Part shown: positions 47,625 through 59,013 of the stretch, one piece after another
Position numbering within the stretch: position 1 is the first letter of the stretch
How the letters are laid out: each line of letters begins with the position of its first letter
Assembly: GCA_019787685.1 (NCBI GenBank)
Contig: JAHNUO010000031.1
Location: 248,001 to 312,000, forward strand
From: Chiua virens
Taxonomy: Eukaryota > Basidiomycota > Agaricomycetes > Boletales > Boletaceae
Direction: 5' to 3'
Length of the DNA stretch: 64,000 nucleotides
The notes under the pieces: model-generated
Seen by the model: only the letters and a program-made list of their open reading frames with translations
Told to the model about the DNA's origin: nothing
The model's database searches: none
Position numbers and translations under genes: made by a program

Positions 47625-49915
47625 GTCGTCGTCGTCGTACTCGTCCTCTTCCTCATAGTCATCGTCATCACCTTCGTCATCATCAAACTCGCTCTCGTGT
47701 TTCGGGGGCTTTCGGCCGTTTGTGAGAGCGGGCGTTCTGTTTGACCGTGGAGGATGATGTGTGGGTTTAGTGTGAGGATGGCCAATGACAGCGCCGTTCT
47801 TATCGAGCTCGACGCTGCCAGGAAAAGGACCTGGACCAGGTGGTGGTGGTATGGTGCCGCCGGAATTGACATAGCGCTGCTGATAGTTCGCGTACTGTTC
47901 TAGCTCCTCGTAATAAGCATCGTACAGTACCTCAAGCTCTTCCTCGATCGCATGTCTGCAAGTCCATTGATCAAGCGACCAGAGGGATGGGAGGTGTGCA
48001 GAAATTTTTTCGCGATGCGATCGACCAGGGGAGGGCACGGAGCAAAGGCAAAAGCCAGGACACGTCAGCTGTTCGTTCAGCCTGTCCAACAAAACATGTG
48101 AAAAGGGTACGAACCGCTTCCGCCCACAGACGGCACAGCTGCAACTGTGCTTCTGCTGCTCCTTCATCTTCTTCAAAACGGTATCCTTCTCGATCTTGAC
48201 CAAATTGTGACGCTCATCCTCACCGAGGCCGAGCCAAAACTCTTTGATCCGTTCACGCTCCTCGGTTGTGCTCGTGCTCCAGATCTTGTTGTTATTTTGG
48301 GGAGGCTTGGTGGACGGAGTGGCAGCGGGTGGACGAGGTTTGTGGGGAGTAGATGCGTTCGAAGACGGGGGCGATGGGTGGTGATGGGTGTGATTATGCG
48401 AATATGGGTTGGTTGATATCGGTGCCTTTGATTGAGCCCGTGCGGTCCTGGCGGGCTGTTGGGCATTGGCGGGGAGGGCAGTGGTGGCACTATTAGTAGT
48501 GGTGGTAGTGGTAGCGGTAGCTGCGGTGGGTGGGTAGGCCATTGGTTGTTTTCCCTGTGCACGAGAGCTTGGGGGAGGGTTCGAAGTCAAGTTTTCTTTT
48601 CTTGTCGGTGGCATGGCGTTGGCGGCGGTGAGAGGAGGACGCTTTGTCAAATCCACCGCTCCCGTGGGACGTATCCCGCCCTTTTCCGGTCCAGTCTCCG
48701 GTGCCGAGCTTGCCGGCCGAAACTCTCCCGCGGTTGCCGTGTTCGGCACGGAACGAGCCACCGGAGCTTCAGCCGGACTCTTAGCAGTCTTTGTCTGCTT
48801 GTTCTGCTTAGTAGTAATGCTAGTCTTAGTGCTAACTCCGGTCTTGCGCGCCGGTCTTCCACCAGCCGTCTCTCCGTAACTCAGAACAACGTGTGCGACT
48901 GCATCCGGATTCGTCGCTGTCGGTCCAGTCCGAGGCCGTGCCGGGTGAGGCTCCAAGTCAAACTCGTCTTCCAGATCTTCATCCTCAATGTTGCCGTCCA
49001 CCTCATCTTCACTGTAGTAGTCCTCCTCCGCAAACTCGTGCTCCCCTCCTTCAAATTCGTTGAGAAGCACAACGTTTGTCTGTGGCAACGGGCCACGAGG
49101 AGGTTGGCCAGGTGACGGTGACACCGCACCTAGTGCTGCCGCTGCCGCCTGCTCCACAGATAGTGTAAAGGCGGGATCGGAAAATATGGATGGATCAAAA
49201 GGAAGTGACGGGTATGCGCCAGGCGGATAACCCGGCACACCCTTGGTAGCCATTGTCGCCGTAGCCGTCGCAGTTCCGTTTTTTAGGTACGTGTCTGACT
49301 GCACCATCTGCTGGGCGATATTGTACATCGTTTGTGCCTTGACGACCTCGATCAGAACTCGGTACCGAACAACATCGCTATCTGACTCACGAAGTTTTTG
49401 ATGTGCGGTGGAAAAGACGACCAATACTCATCGTCTGCCAACACTGGTCCATTAGCTCCGTTGGCCTTCGGTAAGGGAGGATGCGAGTTCAGTGGGGCCG
49501 TTCTTGCTCCAGTTCGGCCATTTGCTTGCACCTCGATATTGCGCCAATGAATATCGCCAGGAGTAGCCAATATTTCGCCGTGCACTTGAGTGGTCACTCC
49601 AGCGCTGGTCTGAGAGAGCGTCGTATATCCGGTAGTGGTGATATGAAGGGACTCGAGCTGCGGAGAGAGTCCACTTATGGGCGGTAAATGCATGTCGGGA
49701 TCTCCAAGGTTCGACACGTCATCGTAGAGTTCACCATCCTGGAGGGTAGCACTCTGAGTCTCCTTGCCCTTTCCCTTCTTCTTTTTGGCTTTCTTCCCAT
49801 TCACAGCAGACAGAGTGGGTTGCATAGAGGCGGCAGGCACTGGGGTGCGGGAGGTTGGAGCCAAAGAAGGAACGGCCGAAGATTGTTTGTCCTTTTGCGA
49901 CTTTCCTGCAGCCAT
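45421..49915 (-). CDS. NST1: Stress response protein Nst1
   Basis: A very large, low-complexity protein of roughly 1.4 thousand residues with a few short introns. The N-terminus is Lys-rich ([12 protein letters not shown]). The conserved central part has [20 protein letters not shown] with [20 protein letters not shown] and [10 protein letters not shown], then [20 protein letters not shown]. Acidic runs follow, then a long Glu/Lys/Arg coiled coil (about 47000-46400) and a Pro/Ser/Ala-rich C-terminus ending [12 protein letters not shown]. This is the architecture of fungal Nst1, which in yeast affects salt tolerance and associates with mRNA-processing factors. The coding strand is highly charged, which opens long shadow frames on the other strand. 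It appears intact. Confidence 0.9.
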
Positions 49916-51329
49916 TCTAAGCGATCTCGTGCTTGATTAATACCCCATACTGCAAGGACCCAAAGTGCGCTTACCAAAAGTATGCAAGGACCGGAAAGTG
50001 AGAGAACAGGAGTAAGAGGATGATATGTCCTGTAGAAGAGCGAAGAACGAGAAGCAAGGATGTACGATGTTGAGTGCGATTATCAGGGATTAGTGCGATG
50101 GGAGGAGGATGCTCACAGACAGCAAGTCGAGTGTCGCCCTGATCACTTTAACACGCCCAAATACGGCCTATCGGCAAGCGCCGCATCACGTGACATTAAC
50201 ACATTTGGACAACGGAACGACCTTCGACAACGATCCGTCCCGTCCCCGATGTCAGCCTAGATGAATTAGCAGTATCATAGTAATACTCTCGTTAGATGAT
50301 CTGTAGGCTGTCGTCTCATCCAGCTCAGTTCACTAAATGATCTCATGTGGCTAGCGCCAATACACATGGTCCAACTTAGAATAGTGTAAACAATGACTAT
50401 GTAGGCTAAATCCATGCATCTACAAACCCTTCCGACAGCGAAAAAAAAGCAGCACTCGGACGAAGCGTGTGGCGAGGGCGCCCGTGTGGGCATTTGTACA
50501 CACATAATCAGGCATAGTACATCAGAGAGGACGTGCATTCGCAGCGTCTCAAGGCTCGTTCGATGCCAATGCGCACACGATCGACCACAGCTAACAACGG
50601 AGATAATTACTACGGTAATCCAATCAATAAAAACTCACTTGAAGCGCCCTAGAGGACAATTCCACCATCCTACAAGCCTCTAGGTCCAGCGCAAGTCGAA
50701 ACGGGCAAACACGACGAAGTGCCCGCACCAACGCGAGCCAGACACGGTGAGACGCCACAAACGGGCTAATACAACAACAAGCACATCAGAACGTCACCCA
50801 GAGCATGTACTAGTAGAACAAAGGGTGGAGAACTCACCCAGAACACTCCTCAGGTGCACCAAACGGAAAAACGGCTGCAGAAAATGATGGCTAATCATTT
50901 CGTGGATGATAGTTGATTCAACTGACTATCGAATCCAGGTAACAAAAGGCAGCCTTGTGAGTAACATATTTTAGTGGGTCACTCAATCAGTCAACGGCGA
51001 CAGCGACAAGGATTTCTCCGCCGAGTCAGTGGTTCCTTACTATTCCAGTCACAAATTAACCAAGATACTCACCAGGATTTGGACAGCCCAAGTGGTTGAA
51101 GCTTCAAAAATAGATTGACTTTCATGCCTGAGATATTCTGGACGAGAGAGACGAGATACTTCATCCCCATTTCCAATTGATCTATACAATGGGCTTCAAG
51201 TTCAGCAACTTGTGAAAGAGTGCGCTCCTGTCCTTTCAAAGAATTACACCAGCTCCATAGAGTATGTATGCGGACCACCTGGATCATTCCAACACGTTCA
51301 CATCGTGCCAGCCTCTGATGCCGGTCGAC
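49916..51329. other. Intergenic
   Basis: About 1.4 kb upstream of NST1 with only short open frames and no recognised RNA gene or repeat. The left part should contain the NST1 promoter. Confidence 0.45.
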
Positions 51330-52238
51330 GGTTAGTAGCATTTATTGCGGACGAGGTGATGCTGGATGGCTCTCTGATCTCGACTTTCGTTGTCTTCCCG
51401 GCGGCCAGGCATTGCAGGACGCTATCCTTCGTTTCATATTTGATGAAAATGTCCTTCAAGTCCCTGATACAGTCAAGAAGGTGGAGGTGGAGGAATACGC
51501 CAAAGGATCAGACCAGAATCATTTATGGAGCGGTCTGGCCTCCTAGCCTCGAACATTCTCATGTTCGCTCTTTCAGAGTGGAAATGGTGAGTCGATTATG
51601 GACTGGTTTCCACGCACTACCCACAATGCTTGCCGTTCCTTTCCGGGCTAAAGATGTATCAGCACCCAACATCCAGTTTGGCCATCCGGACATCACTATC
51701 ATTCTCACATGTCGATCTTACTATTACACCGGCCTCACCGCGAAGCAGCTGAGAAATGCCTGCGGGAACTCAATGATGTAAATCTCAGACCATCAGAAAG
51801 TGGGATAAAGTCACATTCCCGCTCCTCACCCGGAATCAAGCGGTCATAGATTTCTATCTTTCGCGAGTTGTCTTCCCGAAGGAAGCAAAAAAATATCCCT
51901 GGAAACTTTCAGGACCTGGTTGGTATATAGCAGAGAAGCGAGAAAAACTCATCAAAGGTGATTAAATTGTGCTGTCACGGTGCCATCAGATCTTGTTGCT
52001 CAACCAAGTGTTAGGATTTTCGGGTACGAACGATAGCCGATGGTTGTTACCCATGTCCATTACTCAGCGCGATTTCGAGAATCAGAAGGGAAGGGATGCC
52101 AAAGTTCTTGGATGTCTTCTTTGGTCCGAGAATGATTATTACATTGTCACTCATGAGAGTGGGAAACGACGAAGCATACCCGAATTTCTCCAATTGGTAG
52201 CCGAACAGGAGCCCAGATTTTGCTTGGTGTTGGCGCAC

Positions 52239-55200
52239 TAGTGTTCCGGGGATTAGGGCGGGTTATTTAACATTAGCTAATCCACCCTGGTGGATCCGCG
52301 TTAATTAGCAGTGGCGGGCAGAAGATACATATTGGTTGGGTGGATTTGGGTGGATTTGCTACTAGTACTGCCTGCCTTTTGTAGTAACCGTATGTCAAAA
52401 TATGAACTACAGAAAAACATAACGAACCATCCAACATCACGATGGATGCTAAATTGACCCGAAAGCTCGATATCCTAAAACACTACCTCTCACACCTTCC
52501 TGACACCTCACCCCTCTCTGAGCCTGGACAATCTACCTACAATTTCGAGTCGCTTGAGGCTTCCCCAGAAGATATTGAAGATTACGGCGAAACTGGTGCT
52601 ATCAATCGCCAGCTCGAGATCATTTTCGGAAGTCGACACAATGGTCCAATTGTCTTTGTCGAGTGTGGCCCTAGACTAGTTGGTGTTGTAAAGGTTTTAC
52701 ACACCTATCTGCTCAAAGACCCGGGATCAGCTATTCTCCAGAAGTGGGTAGAAGACCTTACCACATCTGCTACACTCCACTTTGTGTGCAGTGGTATTCC
52801 AGTATGTGACCATGTCGACTTGATCCTCGAACTCCTATTGATGTGTTACAGCTTCCGGACTCTCCAGTCCAAGCCACCGTAACCAGCACTATTTCAACCA
52901 ATGTCGCTACTGGCAAGAAAGCTATGCAAAAATTGGACAGCAAAAAGATGAGCTCCAGCCATGACCCTGATTATGTGGACATACCAGAGCCCGAAGATAA
53001 TCGGAAAGGTGGTGCCAAGACCCTCCCATTGTTGCGGGAAATTGCTATCTACTGCCACCCAAAGGATAATCCTGGAACCAAGCGTGTGCGATGCCTTGCA
53101 AGCAGCTGTTGTCATACCACCTGGAATTGGCCATGCTATCGCCAGCGCATTCTGGATCATGGATCAAAGTGTACCTACCTTGATCACAAGCTTCGTGATG
53201 CAGCCATTGAAGTGATGGCAGATAAGGCACCTGGACCAAAGGCCATCATCCCCGGCGCAGAGGTATCCAGTACTTTATTGTCCCCTGCAATTGCAATGGC
53301 ATCTGCTTCAAGTTCAACAGTGATAGGATCTGTGGCTACGGAGAAGATGATGATGAAGTTCGTCAGTGAAGGGAAAAAGGCATCAAAGGAGCGGGGAGAT
53401 TATGCCCTGATGAAGTTCTTTGTCTGTTGTGGTATTCCTCCATCAATTGCTGACACGGTTGAGTTCAAGGACATGGTATCGACACTCAGCTCCACTTACT
53501 CACCACCAAGTGCAACAACGCTTGAAGATAAACTTATTGCAAACGAGGGTGCAAAGATTACACTCGCAGTTGCAACCTACCTTAAAACTTGTCATAATCT
53601 CACGATAACATTTGATGGTGGGAAGATATGCAGGCCAAAGTCCTTATACACAATCCATGTCACAACTGCTGGGCGACGGTCCTTTTGTATGGAGCTTGAT
53701 GATGCTTCCCTTCTTAGTCATACTGCTGACTATATTCTCGAGGCGCTAGAGCAGGTAAATGTCAACATTACCAACATGGAGCTTGACATTGACACAACTA
53801 TATACTAGGTTATCTCTAAAATTGGACCTTGGAGATTTACGGCTGCATCCTCTGACAATACAGGAAATACAAAGAAGGCTTGCAGACTCTTGTGTGAGCG
53901 GTATCCCCACATCCTCAATTTTCAGGATCCTTGCCATCTCCTTAACCTCGCCATCAAAGCAATATGCTTACTGCCCAAGTTCCAGGATGTTATTAGTCAG
54001 CTCCGCCGTGTTCTTGCTTATATGTCGAAGTCCACATACACCATGGAACACTTTGACTACGAGCGATCCAGACTTGGTATCAAACAAGGCCTGGAAGGAA
54101 TTGGTGAAACACGTTTCGGGACAGTATATTGGGCTGGGAAATCAGTTCAATGAGGCTTACCAGCCTTTCAAGCCATCGTGCAAAATAGTGCCCTAGGCAT
54201 TAATATTGCGGTGAGTGTACATTACTTTCTAGGACTCCAATCTAAGTTGAACCATTGTAGTCACTCAATGATCTTTTTCTCGTGGGAGGAGTGAGACTTA
54301 ACTTCAAAATTGAGCTATCTCGTCTCCTGTCTGTGATTGGGCCATTTGCTAAAGTGGTCCAATGTCTCGAGGACAGCCACGTAACTGTGGATTAAATTTA
54401 CTATTACTGGCTAGGAATAATCGCCCAGCTCGAGTCAGTTTTCAAGACAAATGAATACCGCATGAAACCAAGCACAATCGAAGATATACGAGCAATTACT
54501 AACTCACGTTTTGATGAGTTGGTAACTGACGCTCCCAATGATATCTATGTTACTGCATTTTTTCTAAATCCTGGTAGGTCATTCTATTCGTTCTACTGTA
54601 CTGGACACTAAATCTAATTTGGAAATATGTAGAATACCGGAAAGCGCCTATATACAACACAATCAACCCGCTTGCAATTCCTGCCATTGTGATTCGACAA
54701 ACAGATGGCACTGCAACAAGTGCTACCATGAAGCCTGCCACAGACATTGTGAAGCAAGTCGGTCTTGCTTTATTGGACATGCTCAGGAGGGAATACGGTG
54801 ACCTCTATTCGAATACAGCCACCATGACCCATGCACAGTCGCTGATGGAAAAGTGCAACCCATCGCTTGCAAAATTCCACCCATCCGATGCGCTCAATTT
54901 GCTCAAGGATCAAATAAAGTCTTACGCTCAAGGCTATCCTCCTTTCGATTGCCCTTTTGATTCTTGTATTGTTTTGTCGCTCACTTGGTGGGAGCAAGTT
55001 TACAAACATGACCATACGAACATCCTTGCAGTGTGTTCTCACTTAGACAGTATGACTCGGAGTACTAATGCTGTGTTCTGCTAGGTTCTCGCAGTCAAAA
55101 TTTTTTCTGCCATGCCTACGTCTATGACTGATGAATGGACAATGTCAATGATCACCTGGCTCAACAGCCCACGGTGGAGTTGACAGGAATTGGGAACACT

Positions 55201-55914
55201 ACAAGACCACATCAAAATTCAACAGTGGCATCGTAGCACTGCACATAAGGTAAAGTAATATCACATTTAGGGTAAGGAAATTCATGAATCCAGCCTATCA
55301 TAGGAGGAGGATGCCAAACCGAAGCCGTTGATGAAATGGCGTGATGTGGAGGTGAAGCTCGGAAAGCGCGCGGCAGAGCACACAAGTGAAGACAACCACT
55401 CTTTCGGGAGAGCAGCTCCAAGACCACATACTATGCCGACGGTGTCTGTGACCTGCCCTGGTTCTGATGCCGTCGATGATGGGAACACCTGGCTTGACGA
55501 GCCACATCAATTGGATCTAGGCACTGCTGGAGCCGAGCGACAGATGTTCACGCTCACCGGCCGTTCGGATATCAATATTCATTCACATTTTCTGCAGGAT
55601 ATCCTCAACGACACTAACAACATACAGTCTCTGGCTCAGGGCAATTCGGGGAGAGCAAACCAAGCTTCCAACAGCGCTTCTGTATCCAACAAGACAGTTC
55701 CTAGAAGTGAGGACTGGGAAAACTGGGACTAGGGTGAGATTGACTCTGATTCGCCGGGGAAGCTGGGTGGATTTGGGCTTTTTCACGGGTTAATTAGCGT
55801 GTATTTCGACTGTTGTTAATAAGCGTTAATGTACATGCATGGATTTGGGGCCCGAAGGGTGCTGGGTGGATTAGCTGGGTGAATTTGGCTGAATGTGAAA
55901 TCCCCAGAACACTA
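52239..55914 (+). mobile_element. hAT DNA transposon
   Basis: Terminal inverted repeats begin TAGTGTTCCGGGGATT at 52239 and end with the complement (one mismatch) at 55914. Flanks carry a perfect 8-bp target duplication, TGGCGCAC, at 52231-52238 and 55915-55922, the hallmark of hAT elements. Subterminal zones on both sides contain several GGGTGGATT motifs. The 3676-bp element interrupts the DUF3645 relic: joining the flanks at one TGGCGCAC restores LLGVGAQILDLSN in frame. Confidence 0.95.
52442..55732 (+). pseudogene. hAT transposase, nonsense-mutated
   Basis: After an N-terminal fungal extension and an intron (GTATGT ... TACAG, about 52803-52853), a Cys/His region (RCLASSCCHTTWNW ... CTYLDHKL) resembles a BED-type finger. 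The catalytic part includes NLTITFDGGKI, an intron at 53756-53807, then TAASSDNTGNTKKACRLLCE and FQDPCHLLNLAIKAICLLPK. C-terminal PFDSCIVLSLTWWEQVYKHD and ILAVLAVKIFSAMPTS correspond to the hAT dimerisation region. Two stops interrupt otherwise good sequence: TAA after DSHVTVD (about 54394) and TGA after NSPRWS (about 55182), the latter fitting CGA to TGA. It ends SEDWENWD-stop at 55732. Probably non-autonomous now. Confidence 0.8.
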
Positions 55915-56562
55915 TGGCGCACAGATCCTCGATCTTTCCAATCATCAAGTGGCTCAATCATGGCTCAATATCGCCCAAGATATGAGTGATGCTGTTATTT
56001 CAACGAGAATCATGAATTGATGCACGGGACGGTACCTCTCTACCCATTCAATCCTCGGTACTTTCACAAGCATTAGAGTGTTGTGCGGTCTATCTGGATC
56101 ATGCGCATACAAGGGGCACTGACCTCAAATTTCAAGTTCCTATCGGGTCACGAGCAGCCATCACAGTACAGTTGACATACTCATAATGCATACAGTAGTG
56201 ATGCATAAAATTACTAATGCATAGGGTTTGGGCTGGTCCCATTGTAGGGCCAGCCAAAATTATCAAAAATTGCATAATGCATATTGCATTGACACTCAGA
56301 AGCGAATATGTATCATAAGATAGTAATTCAGTAGGCTCAGACTTGACAATGCATGGTACTGCTCCATTACATTAAGGCCCTGATAAAATGCTGTAAACTT
56401 TGTCATCATAATGGACTGGTTGTTGACCGGCTACTGGATTTTTTCGCTGTCTTTGCACCAGTGCTGCACCACATGGGACACTCTGAGTTGATGAAGTGGG
56501 TACAGTATGTAAAGACCTGACTTGGATGAATATGAGTGACTCGAAACCACTCTTATCCCTCC

Positions 56563-59013
56563 ATGCCACCTGAATTGAAGCGAAAACCACGAGCAAAGCT
56601 TGCTGTTGCCAATGGTACCAGATCCACCGAGCATGCAAAGGAAGTTGCACACTCGCATGATGCACCAAGGACATCCACACAGTCTCCAACCACAGTGGCA
56701 CGCCAGAACTTCACCCTTGCAGACTGGCTCACAGTCTATGCCTATGTCAATGCCCATCCATCTGCTACACAGTCCATGATTGTTGAGCACTTCCGCACCC
56801 TTCAGAGTGGTGCTCTGATCTTCAATCAGTCCACACTGTCATGCAAACTTCGTGAACAGTCAGAGATACAAGCCCATACAAATGACAATCCAAATGCTTT
56901 GTCATCAAAGCGACCCCGGGTTGTCACACAGCCTGATGTCGAGTGTGCACTGATCATCTGGGTCAGGCACATGGAAAACAAGGGTGAAACAGTTTCAGGG
57001 CCAATGCTGCAGGAGAAGAGGAGAAGGTTTGAAGATCAGTTTCAGGTTCCAGAAGATGAACGGCTTCAGAGTGAAGGCTGGGTCCAGTCATTTTGTCAAG
57101 CTTACAAGATTCATGAAGTCCGGCGTCATGGCATCAGCAAACCAACCATTATCTGGACAGTGCTGGACAGCTCTGGACAGTTTTCGACAGAAAGGTTCCC
57201 AACTGTCTAGAACTGGACAGATTTTCGAAAAAAAATCCTGCCTCTAAACTTCTTCTCAAAATTTCACAAGGTAAAATTTCCATCAAATGAAGCCAATTGA
57301 GATAGTTTTTGTGAGCCTAGACATTGATTTACTTGTGTGGCAAGCCCAAACTTTCAACAGTGTGAAGGCTGTTCCACTGATGGGTGAGGCAGCTTCAGTT
57401 GATCAAGAGGCTGTTATGGCAGAACGAATACAATGTCGTCAACTTCTTGCTGAGTTTGCACCACAGGACAGGTTTAATGTTGATGAGACAGTCTTCAACC
57501 CTTAGTGAGTGAGGTTGATGATCGTGATGAAGCATTGCTGACTTTCTGATCACCTAGTTCTCCTCCTGACCGGGGTCTTGCTACAAAGCAAATGAGTGGC
57601 AAGAAGAAGGAGCAATTTCACATTTCCCTTGCTTTGGCTTGCAATGCAGACGGAAGTGAAAAGCTTGACCCTTTCTTTATCGGGAAGGCTGCAAAGCCAC
57701 ATTGTTTCAAGGATCATGGCCCAGGACAGCGTGGATTCTATTATAGAAACAACCAGAATGCCTGGATGACATCAGACTTGTTTGAAGGGTGCGCATATCA
57801 ACAATTTCGTGCCAGAAACATCTTCTGACCTTACATGACTGGTTAGGTGGATCAAGCAACTTGATTTGAAGATGTGGTGTGCAAATCACCACATTTTATT
57901 GCTCATGGACAATTTCTCTGGGCATACGATCTCATATCAGCCATCTCATATTCAGATGGAGTACTTCGAGCCCCATATGACACCATTTGTCCAGCCTTGT
58001 GACGCAGGAATAATTAGGTGCTTTAAGAAAATTTACCGTCGTCTTTTCAATGCTCATGCAATCAAGCTCGATGAAGCCGGCAAGAGTGAACTTTACAAAA
58101 TCAATCTCCTCGAAGCAATGTTGATGGCGAAGGAAGCCTGGGATAAAGTGACATCTGAAACAATAAGCAAGTGTTGGAATCACACACAGATCCAACCGTA
58201 AGGCATTGTCACTGATTCATTCCGCAATCCGAGATCACTAACTATGGTAACAGTGAAAGATTTACGGACACAGGACTGGGTCCATCAAATGATCTCCCAT
58301 CTTCCTCCCAATCTATGACACCCCACCACGATCCAAGCGCATGGAAAATTATTCATGAGTTTGCCACAACAGAACTTTCCCTGCCGAATGCAGAGATTCG
58401 ACTCCAAACCCATCTCAGAAATCGATACATCGACTCTGACTGGCAACCAGCTCTCAAGGCTGTTATGGATGCTGAGGGATTGGAGGAGGATGCAATAAAT
58501 GCCATTGACTGTCTTGAACATGATGCGAAGGCTTGGGCAGGACTCAAGATCCAAATCACACTGCGTCCTCACATTCCACAGTTACAGGAAGAGGAAGCAC
58601 AGCTAATGGAAACGGTCAACACTCTCAAATCACGCAATCGGATTTTTGATCCACCCACCCTTGAAGATCTCATGGACCCTCCTGAGGAAAAGGAGATTAG
58701 GCAGGGCCTGATGACAGAGCTGAACCGGAGCGATGAAGTGATTGTGGCCAAAGTGCAGCATGAGATGGCAGTTGCAAAGGGCAAGGTGATTGAGGTTGAG
58801 AGTGACAACGACAACGATGAGACTCCCGAGCCATTGATATCGTGTGTGGAAACAATGTTGATGTGTCTGATGTTCGAGCACGCTGTTAAGGAGCATGGGG
58901 ACATTGAAGATATGCTCGAGCTGCCTCATATTCTTTATTGTTTTCATGCCAAGCTTCAGCGCAAGGAGTTCTTTGAAGCTAAACAGACTACATTAGATAG
59001 GTACATGAAGTAG
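56563..59013 (+). pseudogene. pogo/Tigger-type transposase (CENP-B HTH and DDE_1), interrupted
   Basis: MPPELKRKPRAKLAVANGTR opens the reading frame, followed by a CENP-B-like helix-turn-helix (LADWLTVYAYVNAHPSATQS) and a Tc5-type HTH region to WVQSFCQAYKIHEVRRHG (about 57130). The frame is then broken by about 250 bp, resuming at GEAASVDQEAVMAERIQCRQ. The DDE_1 nuclease has FNVDETVFNP (first Asp, about 57480), HILLLMDNFSGH (second, about 57905) and FVQPCDAGIIRCFKKIYRRL (third, about 58000). A charged C-terminal part runs from MTPHHDPSAWK (58315) to QTTLDRYMK-stop at 59013. Apart from the insertion the sequence is well kept; small introns near 57505-57557 and 57788-57845 are needed. Confidence 0.8.
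57131..57385. other. Insertion within pogo transposase
   Basis: About 250 bp separate VRRHG from GEAASV where relatives run on directly. It contains four copies of CTGGACAG (57160-57225) and an A-rich tract, but no clear terminal repeats or target duplication were seen. It could be a small non-autonomous element or an unspliced intron; donor and acceptor matches are poor. Confidence 0.5.
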
